Shown: positions 1 to 7,792 of the stretch, piece by piece
Numbering within the stretch: the first letter of the stretch is position 1
Layout: each line of letters starts with the position of its first letter
Source of the DNA: a virus
DNA length: 24,979 nucleotides
Reading direction: 5' to 3' (one strand)
Virus record (IMG/VR): IMGVR_UViG_3300048839_001044
Location: 1-24,979 of that record
Notes under the pieces: generated by a model
What the model saw: only the letters and a program-made list of their open reading frames with translations
The model's database searches: none
Told to the model about the DNA's origin: nothing
Made by a program: the position numbers and the translations under genes

Positions 1-1
1 G

Positions 2-394
2 AAGTGGCTGACACAGATCGGGAAGAAATTCCACCGGCAGGTGGGCAAGCAATTGATGGCGATGCGGGTGGTGACGAGCGCGGATTTTCTGGCGCTGGAG
101 CTGCTGGCGACGGCCTACGAGGAATGGCGCGAGGCGCGGGACGTGCTGCAGGAGCACGGCTCCACTCAGGAAGTACTGACGACGACGGGCGGGATGATGA
201 TCCGGCAGCGGCCGGAGGTGGAGATCAGGAACGATGCGTGGAAACGGATGCGCTCGATCCTGGCTGAGTTCGGCTTGACGCCGAGCGGGCGGACGAAGGT
301 GCATGCGCAGCCTGAAGAAAAACAGGACGGCAAAAAAGAGGAGGGGAACCTCCTCGATTTCGAGACTGCCAAAAACCGGACTGGCCGCGGTTGA
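2..394 (+). CDS. Terminase small subunit, P27 family (5' partial)
   Basis: The reading frame is open from base 2, so the true start lies upstream of the window; the first ATG in view (41) is internal. The visible C-terminal ~130 residues have the P27-type arrangement: a helical stretch (LELLATAYEEWREAR), a Thr/Gly-rich hinge (VLTTTGGMMIRQRPEVEI), then a helix ending in EFGLTPSGR, close to the family's E-F-G-L-T-P-S-S-R signature. Small terminases recognise phage DNA and present it to the motor protein for packaging. The gene overlaps the large subunit gene by about 90 nt if that gene starts at 303, which fits a co-translated pair. A charged Lys/Glu/Gln-rich tail follows the signature. Family assignment rests on the motif and gene order. 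Confidence 0.88.
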   Translation, partial: KWLTQIGKKFHRQVGKQLMAMRVVTSADFLALELLATAYEEWREARDVLQEHGSTQEVLTTTGGMMIRQRPEVEIRNDAWKRMRSILAEFGLTPSGRTKVHAQPEEKQDGKKEEGNLLDFETAKNRTGRG

Positions 395-2060
395 CGCATA
401 CGTCAGCGAGGTGCTGACGGGCAAGCGGGTCGCCGGGAAATGGGAACGCCTGGCGGTCGAGCGGCATGTGCGGGACTTGGCGCACGCGCACAAACGCGGG
501 CTGCGGTTCGACGTGGCCGCGGCGCGGCGGGCGCTGGGGTTTTTCGAGAATCTGAAGCACAGCAAGGGCAGATGGGCGGGCACGAAATTTGAGCTCGCGG
601 GCTGGCAGGAGTGGATCATCGCCAGCCTGTTCGGTTGGCTGAGGGCCGACGGAACCAGGCGGTTCAGGATTGCCTACGTCGAGGTTGCCCGGAAAAACGG
701 GAAAACCACGATGGCGGCTGGAGTTGGTCTCGATCTATTTTGCAACGATCGTGAGCCAGGCGCAGAGGTTTACTGCGCGGCGACGAAAAAGGACCAGGCA
801 AAAATCTGCTGGACCGAGGCCTCGCGCATGGTCAAGCGCAGCCCCCGGTTGTATCGCGGCATCAGTGTGTTGCGCAACAACCTCAACATCGAGTCGACCA
901 ATAGCAAGTTCGAACCTTTGTCGAGCGACGTGGAGGGGCTGGACGGGCTGAACGTGCACGGGGCAATCGTCGACGAGCTGCACGCGCACAAAACTCGCGA
1001 CGTCTGGGATCTGATCGAGACGGCAACCGGGGCACGGACACAGCCGCTGATACTGGCGATCACGACGGCCGGCTTCAACCGGCAGTCGGTGTGCTACGAG
1101 CAGCACCAGTATGTGGAGCAGATCCTGGACCAGGTGATCGCGGATGATGCCCAATTCGGGGTGATCTATGCGATCGACGCCGAGGACGCGAAGGGCGACA
1201 ACTGGACGAACCCGGCCTGCTGGGGCAAGGCGAATCCGAACCTGGGCGTGAGCATCAACGTCGAGGACCTGGCGCAGAAATGCGACAAGGCGAAAAAACA
1301 GCCGAGCGCGCAGAACGCGTTCAAAAGGCTGCGCCTGAACGTCTGGACGGAGAGTGTTGAGAAATGGATCGACGCGGCCGACTGGCAGGAGTGCACCGCA
1401 GCTGCTGAGTTTCTCAACGGTTACGCCGAGCGGCTGAACGGTCGCACCTGTTATCTCGGCCTCGACCTGGCGAGCCGGATCGACCTGGCGGCGCTGGCGC
1501 TGGTGTTTCCGCCGGAGCGCGAGGGCGAGCCGTATGACGTGCTGATGCGTTACTGGATCCCCGGCGACAACGTCAAGGACCGGGTGGAGCGCGACCGGGT
1601 GCCATACGACGTGTGGCGCGATGCGGGCTGGATCACGGCGACGCCGGGGAACGCGGTCGATTACGAGTGGATCCTGGCTGAGATCGACAAGCTGGCGCGG
1701 GTCTATGACATCCGCCAGCTGGCATTCGATCCGTGGAACGCGGGTCACCTGGTGCAGCAGCTGCAGGAGCTCGGGATGGAGTGCGTGGAGATCCCGCAGC
1801 GGTTCAGCCACCTGAGCCTGCCGGCGAAAGAACTGGAGCGGCTGCTGCCGTTGAAGTTGTTGCGGCATGACGGCAATCCGGTGCTGGCCTGGAACATGGA
1901 CAATACCGTGGTGCGGCATGGCCCGAACGAGGAAATCCGCCCGGACCGGAAACGCAGCACGGAGAAAATAGATGGCACGGTGGCGCTGGTGATGGCTCTG
2001 GGGCGGGCGATGCTCGCCGATACGAGCAAATCGGTTTATGAGGAACGAGGGCTGGCTTGA
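303..2060 (+). CDS. terL: Terminase large subunit (ATPase and nuclease)
   Basis: This is the packaging motor that pumps DNA into the prohead and cuts concatemers; 585 residues is a normal length. The N-terminal ATPase has a Walker A-like motif, VARKNGKTT (about residues 128-136), and a Walker B segment, GAIVDE (about 220-225). The C-terminal RNase H-like nuclease shows three spaced acidic residues: D388 (YLGLDLAS), D476 (LAFDPWN) and D557 (EKIDGTV). This is the pattern of the Terminase_1 / P27-linked lineage. The start is uncertain. ATG 303 has only a poorly spaced GAAGG upstream, and the first ~30 residues are Lys/Arg/Ser-rich and overlap the small subunit frame. The stop (2058-2060) shares its last base with the portal ATG. 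Confidence 0.95.
   Translation: MRSLKKNRTAKKRRGTSSISRLPKTGLAAVDAYVSEVLTGKRVAGKWERLAVERHVRDLAHAHKRGLRFDVAAARRALGFFENLKHSKGRWAGTKFELAGWQEWIIASLFGWLRADGTRRFRIAYVEVARKNGKTTMAAGVGLDLFCNDREPGAEVYCAATKKDQAKICWTEASRMVKRSPRLYRGISVLRNNLNIESTNSKFEPLSSDVEGLDGLNVHGAIVDELHAHKTRDVWDLIETATGARTQPLILAITTAGFNRQSVCYEQHQYVEQILDQVIADDAQFGVIYAIDAEDAKGDNWTNPACWGKANPNLGVSINVEDLAQKCDKAKKQPSAQNAFKRLRLNVWTESVEKWIDAADWQECTAAAEFLNGYAERLNGRTCYLGLDLASRIDLAALALVFPPEREGEPYDVLMRYWIPGDNVKDRVERDRVPYDVWRDAGWITATPGNAVDYEWILAEIDKLARVYDIRQLAFDPWNAGHLVQQLQELGMECVEIPQRFSHLSLPAKELERLLPLKLLRHDGNPVLAWNMDNTVVRHGPNEEIRPDRKRSTEKIDGTVALVMALGRAMLADTSKSVYEERGLA
338..355 (+). other. GGAA-tetraloop hairpin inside the terS/terL overlap
   Basis: A perfect 7-bp stem (GAGGAGG pairs with CCTCCTC) closes a GGAA loop, which is a GNRA-type tetraloop. 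The 5' arm is an ideal Shine-Dalgarno sequence. It lies within the overlap of the two terminase genes, about 35 nt after the assigned large-subunit ATG, with no ATG directly downstream. It may tune translation of the large subunit or be a coding coincidence. Confidence 0.4.
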
Positions 2061-3427
2061 TGCTCGCGAATCTCCGGATGGGAATGCGGCTGGCGCTGGG
2101 GCGGGTGGTGGCTGCGTACCGGGGGCTGACGTCGGGGATCGCGAACCCTCAGCAGTGGCTGGTGGACTGGTGGGGCGGCGGGGCGAGCTATGCGGGCCCG
2201 GTGGTGAATGAGTCGACGGCGCTGAATTACTCGGCGATGTGGGCGTGCGTGCGGGTGGCGAGCGAGACGGTGGGGTCTCTGCCGCTGCACCTCTACCGGC
2301 GATTGCCGAATGGGGGGCGGGAACTGGCGGTGAAGCATCCGCTGAACTACCTGCTGCAGGAGGAGCCGAACCCGGAGATGACGAGCGTGCGCTGGCGCAC
2401 GGCGGCGCAGGCGCACATTGAGACATGGGGGAACCACTACTGCCTGAAGGAGTACGACGGGGCGGGCAGGATCATCGGGCTGTGGCCGCTGAAGCCGGGG
2501 CAGATGACGATCAAGCGGAACCCCGAGACGCGGCTGATCGAGTACCACTACACCGGGGATGACGGGACGCTTTACCCGTTTCCAGCGAGTTGGATTCTGC
2601 ACGTGCCGGGGTGGGGGTATGACGGGCTGGTGGGCTACAGTCCGGTGCAGATGGCGAAACAGGCCATCGGGTTAGGGTTGGCGACGGAGGAATTCGGGGC
2701 GCGGTTTTTCGGGAGCGGGGCTCACCCGAGCGGGATATTCGAGCGGCCGGCAAAGGACGTCAAGGCGCTGTCGATAGAGGCGGCGGCGAGGCTGAAGGCC
2801 GACCTGGCGAAACAGTACGCGGGCATCGGCAAGGCCGGCGGGATCATGCTGCTGGAGGAGGGGCTCACATTCAAAAGCATCGACGTGCCGAACGACACGG
2901 CGCAGTTCCTGCAGACGCGGGCATTCCAGCTCTCCGAGATGGCGCGGATTCACCGGTTGCCTCCGCACAAGGTAGGGGACCTGGAGCATGCGACGTTTTC
3001 GAACATCGAGCACCAGGCGATCGAGTTCGTGACGGATTCGATCCTGCCGCGGATCGTGCTGTGGGAGCAGGAGCTGAACCGGTCGCTGCTGCTGCCGCGG
3101 GAGAGGGGTGAGTTTTACTTCAAACACAATCTCGCGGGGCTGCTGCGGGGGGACACGAAGAGCAGATACGAGGCGTACAAAATCGCGCGCGAGGGGGGCT
3201 GGCTCTCCGAGGAGGAGATCCGGGAATTCGAGGACATGAACCCGGTGGGGTTCGAGACGTTCCTGGTGCCGGCGAACATGGACCGCTACGACCGGGACGG
3301 GAAGCAGATTCCGAGGATTCCGGCGGCGACGCAAAGCTCGCGAGAACACACCCCGGCCTCCGGCCGGACTCCTCCTGAGGCGGACGTTCCGCCCTCTCCA
3401 GATGGGAACGAAAAACAGGAGAACTGA
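2060..3427 (+). CDS. Portal protein (HK97 type)
   Basis: The portal is the dodecameric ring at one capsid vertex through which DNA enters and leaves. This 455-residue protein has the HK97/Phage_portal layout. Near the N-terminus NESTALNYSAMWACVRVASE leads into GSLPLHLYRR, then HPLNYLLQEEPNPEMTS, then a central region with QAIGLGLATEEFGARFFG, and finally the conserved EFVTDSILPRIVLWEQELN helix. I place the start at ATG 2060, overlapping the terminase stop as TGATG with CGAGG upstream. A TTG codon directly before it extends the frame but has no support. The last ~30 residues (Pro/Ser/Thr-rich) are encoded by a degenerate copy of an intergenic repeat. Confidence 0.95.
   Translation: MLANLRMGMRLALGRVVAAYRGLTSGIANPQQWLVDWWGGGASYAGPVVNESTALNYSAMWACVRVASETVGSLPLHLYRRLPNGGRELAVKHPLNYLLQEEPNPEMTSVRWRTAAQAHIETWGNHYCLKEYDGAGRIIGLWPLKPGQMTIKRNPETRLIEYHYTGDDGTLYPFPASWILHVPGWGYDGLVGYSPVQMAKQAIGLGLATEEFGARFFGSGAHPSGIFERPAKDVKALSIEAAARLKADLAKQYAGIGKAGGIMLLEEGLTFKSIDVPNDTAQFLQTRAFQLSEMARIHRLPPHKVGDLEHATFSNIEHQAIEFVTDSILPRIVLWEQELNRSLLLPRERGEFYFKHNLAGLLRGDTKSRYEAYKIAREGGWLSEEEIREFEDMNPVGFETFLVPANMDRYDRDGKQIPRIPAATQSSREHTPASGRTPPEADVPPSPDGNEKQEN
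3346..3416. repeat. Dispersed repeat family A, copy 1 (read through by portal gene)
   Basis: It shares the opening ACACACCCCG and a closing block (CCnCCC, TCT, then a GGGAA-rich stretch ending AAAAAC) with the copy at 7741-7792. Copy 1 carries an additional short palindrome, GGCGGA CGT TCCGCC (3379-3393). The element codes for the low-complexity Pro/Ser tail of the portal protein and ends just before the protease ribosome binding site. Confidence 0.55.
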
Positions 3428-3429
3428 CG

Positions 3430-4041
3430 ATGATCGAGAGACGGGTGATTCCCGGCACGGTCGAGTTTCGGGCCGCCGGGGAGGGCGGAGGTGTGGGCAC
3501 GCTCTCGGCGCTGGGGATCGTGTTCAACGAGTGGAGCGTTGACCTGGGCGGATTCCGGGAGCGGGTGGCTCCGGAGGCGGTGGTGGAGACGATCGAGCGT
3601 GACGACATCCGCTGCCTGTTCAATCACGACCCGTCTTTGATCCTCGGGCGCAACCGGGCGGGGACGATGCGGTTGTCGGTTTCCTCCGAGGGATTGCAAT
3701 ACGAGACGGACCTGGCGGACACGAGCATTGGTCGCGACATGCGGGTGCACGTGGAGCGGCAGGACGTGACGGGAAATTCATTCGGGTTTTTCGTCCCCAA
3801 GGACGGTGACGTCTGGGAGCGGAGAGAGATCGACGGCGTGGAGACGCTGGCCCGCACCCTGATCAAAATGCGGCTCGCCGATTTGGGGCCGGTTGTTTTT
3901 CCCGCCTACCCGCAGACGGATGTGCAGGTGCGGGACATTCTCGAGGCTGCGCGCCGGCGGCACGCGCTCCCCGACCTGGTCGGGCCTCGTTCAACTGACC
4001 TCCGGCGCCGCCGGCTCAATTTGAAACTCAAGCTGAGGTGA
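3430..4041 (+). CDS. Prohead maturation protease (HK97 family, S78-like)
   Basis: This serine protease digests the scaffold domain of the capsid protein during head maturation. In 203 residues it has the two family hallmarks: the catalytic His in RCLFNHDPS (H66), followed by LGRNRAGTMRL, and the nucleophilic Ser in TGNSFGF (S117). Its place between portal and major capsid genes is standard for HK97-like phages. The ATG follows the portal stop by 2 nt and has AGGAGAA upstream. The C-terminal ~35 residues are Arg-rich and probably cleaved or disordered. Confidence 0.94.
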   Translation: MIERRVIPGTVEFRAAGEGGGVGTLSALGIVFNEWSVDLGGFRERVAPEAVVETIERDDIRCLFNHDPSLILGRNRAGTMRLSVSSEGLQYETDLADTSIGRDMRVHVERQDVTGNSFGFFVPKDGDVWERREIDGVETLARTLIKMRLADLGPVVFPAYPQTDVQVRDILEAARRRHALPDLVGPRSTDLRRRRLNLKLKLR

Positions 4042-4045
4042 AACC

Positions 4046-5296
4046 ATGAACCAGAAAATCCGTGAGATCCGCGATCAGCGGAACACCCTCGCGACGCAGA
4101 TGCGCGCGATGATGGACAAGGCTGATGCGGAGAAACGCGAGCTGAGCACCGATGAGCGCTCCTCCTACGATCAGCTGGACAAGGAGTTCGACAAGCTGGA
4201 CATCCGCCTGAAGGACGAGGAGCGGCTGGCCGCGCGCGAGAGCGAGATGCGCTCGAGCATCACCCCGGAGATCCCGAAGGGCGAACCGGGGAAGGAGAGC
4301 CGCGGCAACGGCGCGGATGAGAAGCATCTCGTGTCGTATCGCAACTGGCTCAAGAACGGCCCGCTGGGTGTGACGATGGATGACCTGCGCGAATTCCGCG
4401 CCATCCAGGCCGACGCCGACGTGACCGGCGGTTACCTCGTGATGCCGCAGCAGATGGTCACCAGGCTCATCGCCGCCATCGACAACGAGGTGATCATCAG
4501 GAAACTCGCCACCGTCATCCCGATGAATCAGGCGGCAAGCCTCGGCGTGCCGACGCTCGACTCCGACGTCGACGATTTCGACTGGACGGGTGAAATCAGC
4601 GCCGCGGCCGAGACCGCCGACGTGACGGTCGGCAAGCGCGAACTCAAGCCCCACCCGCTGAGCAAGCTGATCAAGATCAGCAACACGCTGATGCGCCAGA
4701 GCTTCATCCCCGTCGATCAGCTCGTCATCCAGCGCATGGGCTACAAGGTCGGCGTCACGCAGGAAAAGGGCTACATGACCGGCAGCGGGCACAATCAGCC
4801 GCTCGGCATTTTCACCGCCAGCGCTGACGGAATCACGACCGCTCGCGACGTGCAGCCGAGCGGCGAGGTGACGGCGAGCGCCGTGAAGGGCGATGCGTTC
4901 ATCAGCCTGAAAGCGAAACTACCCGCGTCCTACTGGCGCCGTCCCTCGACCCGCATCATCGTCAGCCGCGATCTCTGGAGCATGGTGCGCAAGCTGAAAA
5001 CCGGCGCCGGCGACTACATCTGGGGCATGGGCCTGCAGGGCCAGCCGGACACGATCGTCGACATCCCGATGATCGTTTCCGAGTACTGCCCGGCGACGTT
5101 CAGCGCCAGCCAGTATGTCGCCGCCATCGGCGACTTCAGCTACTACTGGATCGCCGATGCCATGAACCCCCAGATTCAGCGGCTCAATGAGCATTACGCG
5201 ATCACGAACCAGACCGGATTCATCGGCCGCTACGAGGGCGACGGCATGCCGGTCCTCGCGGAGGCCTTCGCCCGCCTGAAGCTGGCGGCTTCCTGA
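4046..5296 (+). CDS. Major capsid protein (HK97 fold)
   Basis: This is the main shell protein, 416 residues. Residues 1 to ~75 are strongly charged and heptad-like (QKIREIRDQRNTLATQM, then DKLDIRLKDEERLA), matching the N-terminal delta/scaffold domain removed by the upstream protease. The mature part begins around TGGYLVMPQQMV and contains the usual HK97 segments: a spine-helix region, the VTVGKRELKPHPLSKLIKIS strand block and GYMTGSGHNQPLGIF. A strong GAGGTGA binding site precedes the ATG. The gene has more C-ending codons than its neighbours, plausibly from selection for high expression. Confidence 0.96.
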   Translation: MNQKIREIRDQRNTLATQMRAMMDKADAEKRELSTDERSSYDQLDKEFDKLDIRLKDEERLAARESEMRSSITPEIPKGEPGKESRGNGADEKHLVSYRNWLKNGPLGVTMDDLREFRAIQADADVTGGYLVMPQQMVTRLIAAIDNEVIIRKLATVIPMNQAASLGVPTLDSDVDDFDWTGEISAAAETADVTVGKRELKPHPLSKLIKISNTLMRQSFIPVDQLVIQRMGYKVGVTQEKGYMTGSGHNQPLGIFTASADGITTARDVQPSGEVTASAVKGDAFISLKAKLPASYWRRPSTRIIVSRDLWSMVRKLKTGAGDYIWGMGLQGQPDTIVDIPMIVSEYCPATFSASQYVAAIGDFSYYWIADAMNPQIQRLNEHYAITNQTGFIGRYEGDGMPVLAEAFARLKLAAS

Positions 5297-5308
5297 GGAG
5301 GAGAGGTC

Positions 5309-5755
5309 ATGAACTTCATCAAGCAGAACGAGATTCTGGAAGTGGCCGCTCCGGTGGCTGCGGCCCTGAACACGGACGACGCCAGCGACATCCTGGACAT
5401 GGCGAATTTCGAGGGCGTCGTGTTCATCCAGGCGATCACCGATTCGGCCAATACGGGCGTGGCGACGCTGACGGCGCAGCAGAATACGATCAACAGCGCC
5501 TCCGGCATGGCCGCGCTCTCGGGCGCGGTGGTGACCGCCACCGCCGGCGACGACGACACCCTGAACGACAAGCTCCTGGTGCTGGAGGTGCACAAGCCGC
5601 TGGAGCGCTACCTGCGCGTCCGCCGGCAGAGCGCCACGGCGAACATCGCGTTCGGGAACATGATCGCGATCCGCTACGGGCAGCGCGTGCTGCCGGAGGC
5701 GGAGAGCGCCACGATCATCGATTCCGTGCTGGCGATCAGCCCGGACGAGGCCTGA
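5309..5755 (+). CDS. Putative capsid decoration or minor head protein
   Basis: This 148-residue protein is Ala/Thr-rich and beta-predicted. It lies directly after the capsid gene with a very strong AGGAGGAGAGG binding site, and is followed at once by an intrinsic terminator. It has no signal peptide or membrane segment. The pattern (NFEGVVFIQAITDSANTGVATL, then LEVHKPLERYLRVRRQ) is typical of small structural proteins encoded next to major capsid genes. The position and strong translation signals suggest a protein needed in high copy, such as a decoration protein. I do not recognise a named family, so the function is inferred from context. Confidence 0.65.
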   Translation: MNFIKQNEILEVAAPVAAALNTDDASDILDMANFEGVVFIQAITDSANTGVATLTAQQNTINSASGMAALSGAVVTATAGDDDTLNDKLLVLEVHKPLERYLRVRRQSATANIAFGNMIAIRYGQRVLPEAESATIIDSVLAISPDEA

Positions 5756-5789
5756 GTTTTTTCCCCGCATCATCCTCCCCGTGGGCAGA

Positions 5790-5820
5790 GGGGGCGGCTT
5801 CGCAAGAGCCGCCCCCTTTT
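5790..5820 (+). terminator. Intrinsic terminator after the capsid genes
   Basis: A perfect 10-bp GC-rich stem, GGGGGCGGCT (5790-5799) with AGCCGCCCCC (5807-5816), has a 7-nt loop and is followed by TTTT. It lies 35 nt after the stop at 5755. Because the same late operon continues downstream, it probably acts as a partial terminator that keeps head-protein transcripts in excess over connector and tail transcripts. Confidence 0.85.
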
Positions 5821-5847
5821 GCACACCCCAAATGACGGAGGCGCATC

Positions 5848-6066
5848 ATGGCGCTGGATCCGAGCTACGCGACGAAAAACTACACCGAGCAGGGGGGAGA
5901 CCGCACAATCATGGGCGGCGACCTGGTCCTGCCTGAAAACGCTCCGAGCAAGACGCCGACGGAGGGCGCGGCGATCCGCGCCTACGAGAGCGGCGGCACG
6001 AAATATGCCGCGCTCTATTTTCCGGACGGCACGATCTACGACTTCACCCTGACCCTGCGCTCCTGA
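5848..6066 (+). CDS. Small conserved-type structural protein
   Basis: This 72-residue protein has no signal or membrane segment. It contains a short Gly-rich and beta-hairpin-like pattern (AYESGGTKYAALYFPDGTIY). It starts at an ATG preceded by GACGGAGG and ends 2 nt before the connector gene. It is the first gene after the capsid terminator. Proteins of this size here are often head-fibre or head-tail accessory proteins. I do not recognise the family and give no specific function. Confidence 0.6.
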   Translation: MALDPSYATKNYTEQGGDRTIMGGDLVLPENAPSKTPTEGAAIRAYESGGTKYAALYFPDGTIYDFTLTLRS

Positions 6067-6068
6067 CG

Positions 6069-6656
6069 ATGATCTACCGCTGCGAATTGCTGACGCCTCC
6101 GGCGGACGAACCGGTGACGGCGACGGGGGTGCGCACGCACCTGCGGATCGACGCCTCCAGTGAGGACGCCTACCTGGAGACGCTGATCCCGACAGCGCGG
6201 CGGGACATCGAGAAGTGGCTGGGGCGCAGCCTGATGCGGCAGACGTGGAAACTCGAGCTGCGCGCCTGGCCGGGGATGCGGACGCTGGTGCTGCCGAAAC
6301 CGCCCCTGGCGAGCGTGACGAGCGTTGTCTGGAAAGACGAGGACGGCGCCAGCCACACCATGCCGACGGCGGATTACCACGTTGACGCGCCATCAGAGGG
6401 CGTCGGGGCGATCACGCTGGCGGACGGCGCGAGCTGGCCGAGCGGGACGCTGTTCCCGGTCTGGCCGATCGCGGTGACGTTCATCGCCGGCTACGCTGCG
6501 GCTGCCTACGTTCCGCCCGAGATCAGCCTGTGGATCAAGCAGGCGGTCGGGTACCTCTACGAAAACCGCGAGACAGCCAAGCTGGCGGAATACCCCCGTC
6601 AGCAGCTGATCGATTACCGGGAGTTCTACTACGATGGCGAAGAAAGAACAGCGTGA
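6069..6656 (+). CDS. Head-tail connector protein (gp6-like / phiE125 gp8-like)
   Basis: This 195-residue adaptor is predicted to form the ring bound beneath the portal. The N-terminus VTATGVRTHLRIDASSEDAY, followed by LETLIPTARRDIEKWLGRSL, is the hallmark of gp6-like connectors. The family's Trp-rich strand pattern (TWKLELRAWPG), the LPKPPLASVTSVVW motif and the C-terminal helical region (PPEISLWIKQAVGYLYENRE) follow. The next gene starts 23 nt before this one ends. Confidence 0.9.
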   Translation: MIYRCELLTPPADEPVTATGVRTHLRIDASSEDAYLETLIPTARRDIEKWLGRSLMRQTWKLELRAWPGMRTLVLPKPPLASVTSVVWKDEDGASHTMPTADYHVDAPSEGVGAITLADGASWPSGTLFPVWPIAVTFIAGYAAAAYVPPEISLWIKQAVGYLYENRETAKLAEYPRQQLIDYREFYYDGEERTA

Positions 6657-6921
6657 AACGGCGACGGCTCCGGCCGCGCCGGAAACTGCGGCACTGCCGG
6701 AGGCTGCGGCAGCCCCAACCGCACCGAAACCGGCGGTGAAGGCCGGCCTGAAAATCGGCCCGCCATTCTACGCCTGCAAGATCCTGAAGGCACACACCAC
6801 GAAGAATGGCGTTCGCCTGGTACCGGGCACCGCGGCGGTGCTGCCGAAGGCGACGATCCGGGGCGAGCATCTGCTCGCGCTCGGGATCATCGCGAAGGAT
6901 CCGCGCAAACTCGCCAGCTGA
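6634..6921 (+). CDS. Small protein with disordered Ala/Pro N-terminus (paralogue 1)
   Basis: Of 95 residues, about 35 at the N-terminus are an Ala/Pro/Glu-rich linker. A compact segment follows (PPFYACKILKAHTTKNGVRL, then VPGTAAVLPKATIRGEH). It overlaps the connector gene end by 23 nt, with GGGAG upstream of the ATG. The folded part resembles that of the protein at 7442-7708 (Y-x-C, G-V-x-L, G-T-x-x-V), which has the same layout. The two flank the enzyme-like gene at 6952. No function is recognised; the position suggests a head-tail accessory protein. Confidence 0.6.
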   Translation: MAKKEQRETATAPAAPETAALPEAAAAPTAPKPAVKAGLKIGPPFYACKILKAHTTKNGVRLVPGTAAVLPKATIRGEHLLALGIIAKDPRKLAS

Positions 6922-6951
6922 GACAACGGCGCCAATTCCCGCACGGTCGCG

Positions 6952-7464
6952 ATGGAGGAATTTTCCAACCGGATGCTGATCGTGGCCGGGAGCGCTCCCT
7001 GCCTGCAGCGGGAGCTGCGGGCGGCGCTGGCGCGGTTTCCGGGCGCGGACATCGCCGCGGTGAACGCGGCGGGCACGCGCATCCGGCAGCGCATCCGCTG
7101 GTGGGTGAGTTACCACCCGGAATGTTTCCCGGGCTGGGCGGCGCGCCGGCGGGGAAACCACGATTACCAGCAGATCGAGGTTGCCGATTTCGTCAATCCT
7201 CCCCGGCTCTCCGGCACCAGCACGCTGCTGGCTGCGGCGTGGGGGCTGGAGGTGGGCTACCGGCACGTGCACTGCGTGGGCGCGCCGATGGCCACCTGGG
7301 AGTACGAACGCTACCTGGTCGCCTGGCGGGAGCAATCCTACGGGGCGGACGGGCGGATCACGGCGGAGAGCGGACCACTGGCCCGCGTGCTCGCCGAAAA
7401 ACGGGCTGCCGCGCAACGGGCAGCCGAGAGGAGAGAGAACAATGGCGAGGATGAAATCCTCTGA
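6952..7464 (+). CDS. Putative sialyltransferase/MptE-like (CST-I or DUF115-like fold) protein
   Basis: This 170-residue protein resembles small nucleotide-sugar or pterin-related enzymes of the CST-I / DUF115 / MptE type. An N-terminal beta strand runs into MLIVAGSAPCL, a nucleotide-binding-like G-S-x-P loop. Then come DIAAVNAAGT, WWVSYHPECF, and a C-terminal Ser/Thr-Gly loop and strand, SGTSTLLAAAWGLEVGY, then HVHCVGAPM. That layout recurs in phage-encoded proteins near head-tail genes. It could modify virion or host glycans, but this is inferred from weak motif resemblance. The start is ambiguous. ATG 6952 has no binding site, whereas ATG 6973 begins right at the first strand and has GGAGG 14 nt upstream. 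The Arg/Ala/Glu-rich tail overlaps the next gene. Confidence 0.55.
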   Translation: MEEFSNRMLIVAGSAPCLQRELRAALARFPGADIAAVNAAGTRIRQRIRWWVSYHPECFPGWAARRRGNHDYQQIEVADFVNPPRLSGTSTLLAAAWGLEVGYRHVHCVGAPMATWEYERYLVAWREQSYGADGRITAESGPLARVLAEKRAAAQRAAERRENNGEDEIL

Positions 7465-7708
7465 CGCGGCCGTGGAGAATCCGGTCGAGATGGAAACCGA
7501 ACCGGTGGCCGAGGTCGCCGAACCGGAGACGAAGTCGACGCGCAAGCGCAAGGGGCCGTCCCCCTACCTGCGTTGCCTGGTCAAGAAAAACGGCAAGTGC
7601 GGCGGGGTCATCCTGAACAAGGGGACAACCGTTGTCGTGAAGCGCTCCCTGGGCGAGCGCGCGCGCAGCCTGAGCATCGTCGAGGTCCTCGGCGAGGAGT
7701 GGCAGTAA
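7442..7708 (+). CDS. Small protein with acidic N-terminus and Cys-containing core (paralogue 2)
   Basis: This is an 88-residue protein starting at ATG 7442, with GAGAGGAGAG upstream, and overlapping the preceding gene by 23 nt. The first ~35 residues are Glu/Val/Pro-rich, then comes a basic patch (KSTRKRKGPS) and a small beta-rich core (YLRCLVKKNGKCGGVILNKG, then TTVVVKRSLGE). The core and layout resemble the 6634-6921 product, which suggests an old tandem duplication split by the enzyme-like gene. No family is recognised. The longer upstream reading frame is only a shadow of the 6952 gene. Confidence 0.6.
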   Translation: MARMKSSDAAVENPVEMETEPVAEVAEPETKSTRKRKGPSPYLRCLVKKNGKCGGVILNKGTTVVVKRSLGERARSLSIVEVLGEEWQ

Positions 7709-7740
7709 GAGCGTCACGGTGCGACGTGCGACGGATGGGC

Positions 7741-7792
7741 ACACACCCCGTCCGGCTGCGCCGTCCACCCCTCTGGAGAGGGGAATAAAAAC
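7741..7792. repeat. Dispersed repeat family A, copy 2, with hairpin over the ribosome binding site
   Basis: This element fills most of the 84-nt gap before the head closure gene. It opens with ACACACCCCG and ends in AATAAAAAC immediately before the ATG at 7793. It contains a perfect 6-bp hairpin, CCCCTC (7768-7773) and GAGGGG (7778-7783) with loop TGGA, whose 3' arm is the only Shine-Dalgarno-like sequence for that gene. The degenerate relative lies at 3346-3416. Confidence 0.6.
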
